Assembly: GCA_031316115.1 (NCBI GenBank)
Contig: JALDRC010000009.1
Location: 62,001-126,000 of the forward strand
Length of the DNA: 64,000 nt
Reading direction: 5' to 3'
Source: Nitrososphaeraceae archaeon
Lineage (GTDB): Archaea; Thermoproteota; Nitrososphaeria; Nitrososphaerales; Nitrososphaeraceae
Below, in pieces: positions 38,702-47,003 of the stretch. The number at the start of each line of letters is the position of its first letter. Within the stretch, counting starts at the first letter, position 1. The notes beneath the pieces are model-generated. The model made no database searches and had not been told where the DNA came from. It worked only from the letters and a program-made list of their open reading frames with translations. The translations under genes were made by a program, and so were the position numbers.

Positions 38702-39816
38702 TCATGTTAATTGCATGTTAGGATTTATTTCTCTTATTTCAACATCATATATGTCAAATTTGAAATCATTTGCTTTGATTATTACTATTGGAGACCCCCA
38801 TGTAATTGCTTGACCATTCTTTTCTGCACCACATTCTTTCATGTTATCACCCCAATCACCGTTGTCTATCAATTCGTGGACTTTTTTATAAGGTCCTTTG
38901 CCTTGGTTTTTTACATCTACCCAAGTCTCAAGTTTTACTGCAGTGTCGTTTATGTTATAAACTATCCCTTTAAAACCGATTATTTTATCATAAATATCTC
39001 CTACTGTTAAACCTTGATTATATCGCTCCCATTCATAGTCAATATGAAATTGCTCCTTTTTCATTCTTATATGTCCTTCATTAGAGATATTATTATGGTA
39101 ACTAGCTCCCCCACAGAAAAATTTGTGTTCATCATATGATTTTTTATATTCATTATCAAGTTCACTATGTGTTATCGATTTAGTTACAAGTGAAAGAGAA
39201 TGCTCTTCTCCCTTCGAACGCGATGAATCAAGTAATTTAAAAATTAAGGTAACTTCTATATTCTTCCAATCACTTGGTTTATAACAATATCCAATATTTT
39301 TAAGTTCAGAGAAATCCCAACTTTGAATATTACCTCTAGACATATTATTCAGCTTCAATGGATCATCAGGTAACATTCCTGCATCCTTGGTGTGAATATC
39401 TATCCTAGGTCTTCCAAAATCGATTCTCCAACTTTCATCTTTGTTTTGTTTTGTAAAGACATTTGTTCTATCTTCTTTATTTACCTGTACTTTATTATTT
39501 GGAGTAGTTTTGTTAAATTTATAGGTTGATCCATTTATAGCTGTTTCGTATATTTTGGGAATTATTAAATTTCTATAATTATATTTTAGAATAAGGTCCT
39601 GATCGGTTTTTGTCCAAAATTCATCATTTTCTTTACTTTTTTATTATCCTTTGTTTCTGATGTATATCCATCTCCATTATGCTTATTGTTGTCTTTTGTC
39701 TTTTTCCCACTATTTTTTTTGTCTTTGTAGTCATCCTTGTTCTTATCTCCGTCATTACCATTATTGGATTCTCCTGAGATGCTTTGTAGCGTAATTATGA
39801 TTTTCGTTGATTTTGA
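38702..39816 (-). pseudogene. Secreted-type hypothetical gene with a homopolymer frameshift and no start
   Basis: The intact C-terminal part (38702-39376, 224 codons from its first ATG) is open well upstream of that ATG (DESWRIDFGRPRIDIHTKDAG). It continues to a six-T run at 39637-39642, where the coding frame switches. Beyond it, the frame continues as KDNNKHNGDGYTSETKDNKK back to 39816, preceded by a stop and without ATG/GTG/TTG. The remnant of a hydrophobic start (KIIITLQSIS) is visible. The body is beta-rich with motifs such as FCGGASYHNNISNEGHI and AITWGSPIVIIKAN, resembling concanavalin-like exported proteins. Either a 1-base sequencing error plus an odd start, or a genuine pseudogene. 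Confidence 0.5.
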
Positions 39817-40457
39817 TTAAAAATATGAATTCGTATTTATTTAGAATATTAATTTTGTTGATTAGTTCCTATCAAAATTTTATATGATATTATCGATTTT
39901 CATATTTGCGCAACAAAGCATCCTGAGACATTAACAATAGAAAATTGATTATAAACAGTATTATCAATAATAGTCATCACTATAACTATTGTTAAAATAC
40001 AAAATAACAAATTTATTGTATTTTCTATACTTTTTTAAAACAATTTCTAACTCTTAGTTCCTTATTATATATAATAACTGCCCAAGGTTATTAGGGAAAC
40101 TTATTTTGTTATTCTTTTACCTTATTTATTTCTATAAATATATTCTGATTATTTGTCTTTTTAATTAGAACAATATAGATATTTTTTAGATAAATATATA
40201 TTAATATAAAATTACATTTATTATTAGTTATCGCACAAACTGCTTCGCCTTTTCAAATTAAGATAATATAACGAAATTAACTGTTCAGTAATAACTTGAT
40301 TTATTCTTAGACAAAAATGTGAGATGACATAGTTAAAATTAATTTATTGACAGAACCCATCAGACTGTCAATAACAAACAATATATCAACTTATTGTTAC
40401 CTTAAAATTAACAAAAGATCGGAAAATTTTTTGAACGTAAATAAACTATAAAAAAAG
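39817..40457. other. Non-coding stretch
   Basis: About 640 bp, very AT-rich, no gene seen. Confidence 0.4.
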
Positions 40458-40949
40458 TTATGTCTTGTATCCAATTTCTCTTAAAAAGTTTTTCCTTTCT
40501 ATTATATTATTCTCATCTTCTATTCCATTTGACCTATAACCATCTACAATACCTATTATTCCTCGTCCCTGATCTGTTTCTATATAAAGTATTTCTATGG
40601 GATTAGCAGTTGCGCAGTAAATATTGACTATTTCTGGGACTAATTTCAGCATTGGTAGAATATTAATAGGGAAGGCATTTTTTATTAATATTATTAAGCT
40701 ATGTCCTGCTGACAAGGAATAAGCAAATTTGCTAGATTGTTTTTTAAGTTCCTCATCGTTTCCTTCATATCTAACTAAACATGGTCCGCTAGCTTCACAG
40801 AAAGCTAATCCAAATTTAATATTTGGGACAGAATTCATTAGACATTCATAAACATCCTCTACAGTTTTAATAAAATGACTTTGTGCAATTATTATTTGAG
40901 TATCTTCTGGAGGTTCTATTTTTATTTTATTTATTTCCAATGATATCAT
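40458..40949 (-). CDS. Adenosine-specific kinase family (DUF355/COG1839)
   Basis: 163 residues over the full family length. Typical segments are present: TQIIIAQSHFIKTVEDVYE, KFGLAFCEASGPCLVRYEGND, SLSAGHSLIILIKNAFPINIL, VNIYCATANPIEILY and RGIIGIVDGYRSNGIE. Members from hyperthermophilic archaea bind and phosphorylate adenosine; the physiological role here is inferred. Cytosolic. No operon partner. Confidence 0.88.
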   Translation of the reverse strand: MISLEINKIKIEPPEDTQIIIAQSHFIKTVEDVYECLMNSVPNIKFGLAFCEASGPCLVRYEGNDEELKKQSSKFAYSLSAGHSLIILIKNAFPINILPMLKLVPEIVNIYCATANPIEILYIETDQGRGIIGIVDGYRSNGIEDENNIIERKNFLREIGYKT

Positions 40950-41015
40950 AGATTTGAATATTTAATTAAATCTTTCTAGATTATTTTCAATGATTTGTAT
41001 ATTTATTATAAATAA

Positions 41016-41174
41016 TTAATAATCTTCCTTTTCTCTACCTTCTTGATGACAGGAATGACATATACCGCATAATTCACAAGTTCTAGGTTTTTCTATATTA
41101 CATTTCCTACAAATAACCGGAGGAGTACTAATATCAGATTCGTGATATTGATGAGGAATACGAATTTTTGTCAT
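41016..41174 (-). CDS. Small Cys-rich zinc-ribbon-like protein, 52 aa
   Basis: Starts MTKIRIPHQYHESDIS. It contains three Cys pairs, CRKC, CELC and CHSC, plus a Cys-adjacent His, arranged like two overlapping zinc knuckles. The tail is EGREKEDY. Short, soluble and basic/acidic mixed. It lies upstream of, and on the same strand as, the adenosine-kinase gene (66 bp away), so co-transcription is possible. Likely a small metal-binding protein. Confidence 0.6.
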   Translation of the reverse strand: MTKIRIPHQYHESDISTPPVICRKCNIEKPRTCELCGICHSCHQEGREKEDY

Positions 41175-41199
41175 GTAATTTAATACAATGTTCTTGTTC

Positions 41200-41379
41200 T
41201 TATAATTTTGGGATTTTAAGAGAATAATAAGTCAAGATATTCCTTATGCGTTTTAAGGTTGTAGAACCAAATTTACCAATTCTTATCTGGAATAACGGTA
41301 ACAATTGATAATACAATATTTTTGAAGAGTTCTCTATCAACTGGTGTAGATAAACATAGGCAAGATCTGAAATTTGCAT
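41200..41379 (-). CDS. Possible 59-aa protein
   Basis: ATG-initiated frame MQISDLAYVYLHQLIENSSK ... RIGKFGSTTLKRIRNIL. Composition is plausible for a real basic protein, but there is no recognisable domain and it may be chance or the end of a lost gene. It ends 25 bp before the start of the Cys-rich small gene on the same strand. Confidence 0.25.
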   Translation of the reverse strand: MQISDLAYVYLHQLIENSSKILYYQLLPLFQIRIGKFGSTTLKRIRNILTYYSLKIPKL

Positions 41380-41602
41380 ATTAGGATACCACTATCTATC
41401 AGATCATTGTATTGTCGCATATCCTATTATTTTTCAAGCTTTGATATAGAAATAAGGCATCTCTAGTTTGCTGAAAACATATTGATGAATGGAAAATATT
41501 CTTTAAACGTTATATTGGTTAATTTTCCTTGATTAGGAGATTGAAAAGAACAAACAATTACTAACAAGATCAATATTTCTCCTGATAATAACTAATAAAG
41601 GA

Positions 41603-42511
41603 TCATTTCATGTCCTCATACGATTTCATCCATAATATCGCCCATGTATTTTGTACTGACTTTATAGGGTAGTAGGATATAATCATCTTTGTGTGATTTA
41701 CATTTTCTATCGTACTTCCTGAACCGCCTAATATTGCATTTTGGAAGCTTTGTAGTTTAGAAAATACTGCCGATTGATTTCCTTCATTAGTGCCACTTGA
41801 ATCAGCTATTATATTTCCTAAATGATCTAGTAAAAGTATTTTCTCAGATTCAGGAATATCTAATGACTGTAAAAATTTGTTTAGATAGGTAAAATCAAAT
41901 ATTCCTAATAGCATTCCAGTCAAATTATTTTGGTTTTTATCATCGTCTGAATAAATTGGAACTGCTAATACTGTTATGGGAAGACCAGTAGCAGCACTTT
42001 TGATTAAATCACCCATAAACATATTTTTGGAATTGTTTGCACCCTTAAAGTAGTCTCTGAATGCAAAGTTTGAATTAGTTAGATTCTCTTGAAGAGCAAA
42101 AGGTTCTTCTGCATATACATCACCATTAGGGATTAGTAATGTTATTGCAGAAATATCACGATATTTGGAGAGAATATTTTTAAATATTTGTCTTTTTTCT
42201 AGATCTTGATCCTCTGGAATTCCATTATAGATTTTTAACGATTCATTTAAGAAATTTGAATATGGGGTATTTTTTACATCAGGTATTTTACTAGCAATGT
42301 CTAAGATAGAGGAAACTTTTTCTATATCTTTTTCAATTACCGTAGAAAGGAGATAAATGGTAATATTTCCATCAATACTACTAATATTATTTAAAGAACT
42401 ATGAGAAGAAATATTATTTTCACTAAATGAAGATGTAGGTATAAAATATAAGATAAAGAATGCTAGTACTAATAATGCAATCAAACTCAAGTTAAAAAAT
42501 TGTTTTGACAT
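41603..42511 (-). CDS. Membrane-anchored extracellular Cache-domain protein
   Basis: 302 residues. One N-terminal transmembrane helix (LSLIALLVLAFFILYFIP) and then an extracellular dCache-type sensor. A helical segment with KIPDVKNTPYSNFLNES precedes the PAS-like core DISAITLLIPNGDVYAEEP, NFAFRDYFKGANN, ITVLAVPIYSDD, GMLLGIFDFTYLNKFL and ILLLDHLGNIIADSS. In bacteria such domains belong to chemoreceptors or kinases; here no cytoplasmic module follows. It may therefore bind ligand and signal through a partner, or act as a solute-binding surface protein. Confidence 0.78.
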   Translation of the reverse strand: MSKQFFNLSLIALLVLAFFILYFIPTSSFSENNISSHSSLNNISSIDGNITIYLLSTVIEKDIEKVSSILDIASKIPDVKNTPYSNFLNESLKIYNGIPEDQDLEKRQIFKNILSKYRDISAITLLIPNGDVYAEEPFALQENLTNSNFAFRDYFKGANNSKNMFMGDLIKSAATGLPITVLAVPIYSDDDKNQNNLTGMLLGIFDFTYLNKFLQSLDIPESEKILLLDHLGNIIADSSGTNEGNQSAVFSKLQSFQNAILGGSGSTIENVNHTKMIISYYPIKSVQNTWAILWMKSYEDMK

Positions 42512-42636
42512 TTTTAACCTTTTAATCTTGTTATAATATTAACTTTATCATATTATTGTTGTTGGAGAATATATATAATAGATGTTTTGCGCAATTAGAT
42601 AAAATCTACACTATCTTTTACAATCAATTACAGTTA

Positions 42637-43548
42637 TTATCTTTTCCTGTGTATTATCCTGTAATTAACCAAACCAGAAACAATATCCGACATTCCGTCA
42701 TATCTCTCTAGTCTGTTTCTGTATCTGCTTCCCATTATACCAAATTTCTTTATCCTGCAAATAGTATGTTCTACTATTACTCTCTGTCTACTATGTTTTT
42801 TGTTGTATCTCTTTTCTATTTTGGTGAGTTCAATATTACGTTTCTTTTTTATGGGTAATACTGCTTTAAGATCAGGAAAATCTTTTTCTATTCCGTAATA
42901 TCCAAGATCATAATAATTTTCTACTTGTGATGGTGTTATTGGACGTTCGTCTTTGTAGATAGAATAGTCATGCTGTTTTTATTTCTTGTGCTTATTCGAT
43001 TTATGCAGGATTTCTCCTTTTTTATTGACTATATACTGTGTCTTTACTGTATGTTTTTTCTTCTTGCCAGAGTAATAGTTTTTTCTTTTTCTTTTATTTT
43101 TGGGTCTTTGTATCTCCTGTTCTGTACAATCTATAAATGCTTTAAATCCTGGAAAATATAGTTCTACTTCCTCTACAGTTCTTAATCTTCTTGTTATGTT
43201 GTATAACTTTTGAGGTAGTGGAATACAACTTGTAACTACAGGTTCCATATGTTGTATGTCTCTATGTACGTTGCTTTGATCCAGATCAAATAGAAAGCCA
43301 GAAAGCGTATGTGTTATGTACAGTTTGTAGTATACTAAAAGCATTAGAAATCTATCTCTTATCTGTAGTTTGAAATGATTTCCTGCACCTATGTTTCTTT
43401 TTCTCTTTCTCTTAGAAAGACGTTTTATCTCATACTGTGGATATTTTAATTCTATTTCCTTGTAAATTGAATCAAATTCAGATAGTTCTAATCCAGTAAA
43501 TGATCTGAATAGTAATGGTTTCCTGGATAATCTGGAATAATTTAGCAA
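42637..43548 (-). mobile_element. IS5-like element, DDE transposase interrupted by an in-frame stop
   Basis: The N-terminal 189 codons (43548-42979: GLELSEFDSIYKEIE, helix-turn-helix-like region, IDCTEQEIQRP with a catalytic Asp, VNKKGEILHKSNKHKK) end at TAA 42979-42981. Without a change of frame, translation continues as KQHDYSIYKDERP, YYDLGYYGIEKDFP, VIVEHTICRIKKFGIM (catalytic Glu) and GLVNYRIIHRKR to 42637. The full protein would be about 303 residues, an IS5/DDE_Tnp_4 transposase. A single nonsense codon between the first and second DDE motifs inactivates it unless it is read through. I could not identify terminal inverted repeats, so element ends are approximate. Confidence 0.82.
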
Positions 43549-44476
43549 GTTTATAGAGAATAGATATTAAAATGAGGAATATAGCTTTAAGCTTTCTAAT
43601 CATGCAAGAGATCTAATATCTTGTTTGCTGTTTTACTTTCATTCTAATCCGTATAATAATTAACTGACTTTTTGTATATGATAAGTCATTGTTTGATATT
43701 GAAATGCATTATGAATTACCAGTAAGTATAGGAATTATAATATTTTCTTTCCATCAATTTTTATCATGGTATATAGCAGATTTTCCAAGAAATAACATTT
43801 AACCCACAAATATTTATTTACTATCTGAAAATTTTATCTAATCTATTTGTATATGCTTTTTTAATATTTTTTGGAGAATAAACTAAACTTTATGTTTCAA
43901 TCAAAATTAGAATATTTTTGAAATTGATACAAAAATTGGTATTAACTTAAAGATCAAATATCAATCTAATAGGATTATATTATGAAATCAATAATATCAA
44001 AATTGAACGAATATAGATTACATCTATTTCAAGTGAATTATTTGTAACTTGTCTTATTATCACAAGAGTTAAACAATCAATCACAATCCAGAACCATTTT
44101 TATGAAAAGAGGTTTAAAGAGATATCATTAAGTTGGATGATGTCTTTAGTCTTACAGTTCAGCTGTCTAAACATAAACAGACCTACTAGATAAAATATAG
44201 GATACAACAAGAGAATTGTTTGTTGGAATAGGGAATAGATAACTTGTTTTGAATTTTATTTTAAAGGAAATTGATGCTCATTTATTTTATAGAAAAAGAG
44301 AAAGTGGGTATATTCTAGTCTCATCTTGTATTTCTGATTCGGAAACAAAGTAATAAAGACTTTCAAAATAACATATGGATATTATAAAAATATCTTGGAT
44401 ATTTGTTCCAAATTGGAAATTAAAAAACTATGAATATTTCCGTAGGTAATATTATTATAAATAACATAGTATAACT
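43549..44476. other. Long non-coding stretch
   Basis: About 930 bp. It may include the right end of the IS5-like element. No gene, repeat or RNA recognised. Confidence 0.4.
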
Positions 44477-44803
44477 ATGAATCAAATAAAAAATATAGAT
44501 CTTTTTGAATTGGATCGTATATTAGAAGACATAGGAAAGATATATGCTGCACCCTCGGCGACTGTATGGTTTAAAGTAAGTCATAAGAGCAATCCTACAA
44601 AAGAAGAATATCATGAAAAGGTTATTGAGTTTATAAAAAAGTTTGAAAATTTGCTAATAACATGTTTTCCTCATAACGACCATTCAGATTATTTGAAAGA
44701 TTATATTTCAAAAAACATAAGATCTGCAATTTCTTCAGTTATTACTGGAAATAACAAAGAAGTAGAAAGAAGGTATAGATATTACGTGGATTACAATTAC
44801 TAG
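44477..44803 (+). CDS. Hypothetical soluble helical protein, 108 aa
   Basis: Largely helical (LFELDRILEDIGKIY, KEEYHEKVIEFIKKFENLL) with a His-containing loop CFPHNDHSDYLKDY. No signal peptide or membrane span. It ends 19 bp before the membrane-anchored protein at 44823, so both are probably one operon. Family not recognised. Confidence 0.55.
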   Translation: MNQIKNIDLFELDRILEDIGKIYAAPSATVWFKVSHKSNPTKEEYHEKVIEFIKKFENLLITCFPHNDHSDYLKDYISKNIRSAISSVITGNNKEVERRYRYYVDYNY

Positions 44804-44822
44804 AAAAGGATGAGTAAAGGAT

Positions 44823-45422
44823 ATGGCTTTAAATTTACATAAAGTTGCATTTCCAGGTATAATAGCATTATTAGTAATTGGAACCGTTGGTTTTCTACTT
44901 GCATTTAGTTACTATCCAGAAAAACATGTAAATGTAAACATTGATGGTACATGTTATGAATTATTAGATGCATCAAATGAAAAACATAAAATTCTTAGAG
45001 CTGAAAATGATATCAATGTTAAACAAATGCAATTAAAGATGATTGAATATAAAGATGCAAGTTTACCTATAGTATTTAGTGGATTTAAAGAGGATATAAA
45101 TGATTTCATAAAGAATTACAACATTAAAAACATAATATCAATACAAAAAGTATCTGATAATCCAGGATTTGATAAATTTATAGTAAAAGCAACATCATCA
45201 AAGCATGATCTTGAGAAAATAATAAATGACTTAACAGTAAGCGATTTTTATCCTACATTGACAGTAAAAGGAAGCATAGGATTAGGCCCTAACAAATACA
45301 TTAGTAATGAAGAAGGAAAGGTAATTTCAGCCAAGTCAAATGAGTTTATGGAAAACGGTATTAAAACAATTGTCGACTCAACTAAAGAAGGAATAAAAGC
45401 AGCTGATTGTAGGAATATTTAA
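44823..45422 (+). CDS. Membrane-anchored hypothetical protein, 199 aa
   Basis: One N-terminal transmembrane helix (FPGIIALLVIGTVGFLLAF), then an extracytoplasmic domain with strands and helices (HVNVNIDGTCYELLDA, ASLPIVFSGFKEDINDFI, DKFIVKATSSKHDLEKII). Two Cys (TCYEL and ADCRNI) at opposite ends of the domain could form a disulfide. It is the second gene of a pair with 44477-44803. No known family recognised. Confidence 0.55.
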   Translation: MALNLHKVAFPGIIALLVIGTVGFLLAFSYYPEKHVNVNIDGTCYELLDASNEKHKILRAENDINVKQMQLKMIEYKDASLPIVFSGFKEDINDFIKNYNIKNIISIQKVSDNPGFDKFIVKATSSKHDLEKIINDLTVSDFYPTLTVKGSIGLGPNKYISNEEGKVISAKSNEFMENGIKTIVDSTKEGIKAADCRNI

Positions 45423-45591
45423 TGAAAATGATAAAATAAATACTTATAATTAGAAATTGTAAAAGACATATCTTAAATTTTATTTTCTATTGAATAGAAC
45501 TTATTAGTTTACAATAATTTTTATAAACTATCTATATCATCAGAATCTATATCTTTTATCCTTTACGTTATCATCTTTTTTCTATTGTAGT

Positions 45592-46587
45592 TTATTTTAT
45601 TTGTAAATATTCTTGAGCTTCAAAATGAGTAGATAATTCTAGGGATACCTTTTCAGAGAAAACTCCCAATAATTCAAAATCACCGATATTAAGTTTTTTT
45701 TTGCTAAACATAGCAATAACCCCTATTATCTTTCCTTTGTGTTTTAAAGGATATCCAGCAAAAGATTGAAGTTTTTCTTTTTTCGCCCAATCAGGATATT
45801 TTATTCTAGGATCATGTACTACATCATTAGTAATAATTGGCTTGCCTGTTTTAGCTACATAACCGATTTTCAAAGAATCAATAGAGATTATAGAGAATTC
45901 TCCTGTGATATTCTTGTATCTGCCTGCACTAAACTTTAAAATTAAATGTTCTTCATTTTTATCTAATAACCAAATCCTTGCAAATTCTGCATCAAAAAAT
46001 TTTACTAATCCATCTACGATTAATTGGAGTTTTTCTTGCAAAAATTGGGATTTTTCAACTGATTCAAGAATTTTATAAACAAGTACCTTTCTTTGGGTAA
46101 GTTGAGTATCGTTAAAAAAAGAATATGGTGAGAGTTTGAATGTCTTAGTTTCATAAGAACGATAATCCATAATAATTTCTGCAAATCTCTGTAAAAAATT
46201 GCTGCTTTCAAGTTCATATTGTTCTAACGTATCAAACACAAAATGAAAAATCCAGTCATAGTCTCCGCTTCCCCTTGCAGAGAACACACAAAACGGTGAT
46301 TCTTTTGAATAGTTTATTAATCCATTAATTAAATTAGTTGAAAGTGCTGTGTATTTGAATTTTAATAAAACAGTGCGATTTACTTTTTGAGATACAAACT
46401 GAGGATTAAGAATAGCACAATATCCTAATATTACATTTCTATTCTCTAATCTTCTCAATCTCTGCCTTATTGCTCTATCCGTTATCTTGTAATCCATCTC
46501 ATGAAGAATTTGCGCTATCTGATAGGCAGAAATTCGTGCATTTTTTCCTAGTTCATGAAGAATAACTTTATCGATTTCATCTAGCAA
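45592..46587 (-). CDS. Lrp/AsnC regulator fused to a GAF domain
   Basis: 331 residues in three parts. Residues ~1-60 are an Lrp-type winged HTH (DEIDKVILHELGKNARIS, ITDRAIRQRLRRLENRNVI). About 65-150 is an Lrp-like effector region (RTVLLKFKYTA, GSGDYDWIFHFVFDTLEQYE). About 190-325 is a GAF domain (LVKFFDAEFARIWLLDKNEEHL, IGYVAKTGKPIITNDVVHDPR, FAGYPLKHKGKIIGVIAMFS). GAF domains bind small molecules such as cyclic nucleotides, haem or chromophores. The fusion suggests a transcription factor responding to a cytoplasmic signal other than the usual amino acids. Monocistronic; targets unknown. Confidence 0.82.
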   Translation of the reverse strand: MLDEIDKVILHELGKNARISAYQIAQILHEMDYKITDRAIRQRLRRLENRNVILGYCAILNPQFVSQKVNRTVLLKFKYTALSTNLINGLINYSKESPFCVFSARGSGDYDWIFHFVFDTLEQYELESSNFLQRFAEIIMDYRSYETKTFKLSPYSFFNDTQLTQRKVLVYKILESVEKSQFLQEKLQLIVDGLVKFFDAEFARIWLLDKNEEHLILKFSAGRYKNITGEFSIISIDSLKIGYVAKTGKPIITNDVVHDPRIKYPDWAKKEKLQSFAGYPLKHKGKIIGVIAMFSKKKLNIGDFELLGVFSEKVSLELSTHFEAQEYLQIK

Positions 46588-47003
46588 GATAATCCATAGT
46601 CATATTATCGTTTTACCTATACATGTATTCCTATTCGGAAATTTTTATATCAATTTATTATATATTTAATTCTTTTAGTTGATATTTTTTTTTCTTACTT
46701 TAATTTGCTACTTAGTTAAAAGTCATATAGACAATAAGTGATGTAATTACATTTGATAATGTTTATTATCTTTATTTATATGTAGTTTTATATGCCTTTA
46801 AATAACTAATAAAATTATTTTTACTATAACTTAAAGTATCAGAATAACTATGTTTCTATCGTTATAAAACTAATTATTATAGAAAATATTATCAATTTTT
46901 TATATTATATTTGCCGACCGGTAACTGATAAAAATCACTATAAATTTCGGATATTTACCTCTAGGCCCTAGATAGTCTCTTGAGATTCTTTGTAGTTATA
47001 AAA
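46588..47003. other. Intergenic, nothing recognised
   Basis: About 415 bp, AT-rich. Promoter of the Lrp-GAF gene on one side and 3' end of the polymerase operon on the other. Confidence 0.4.
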
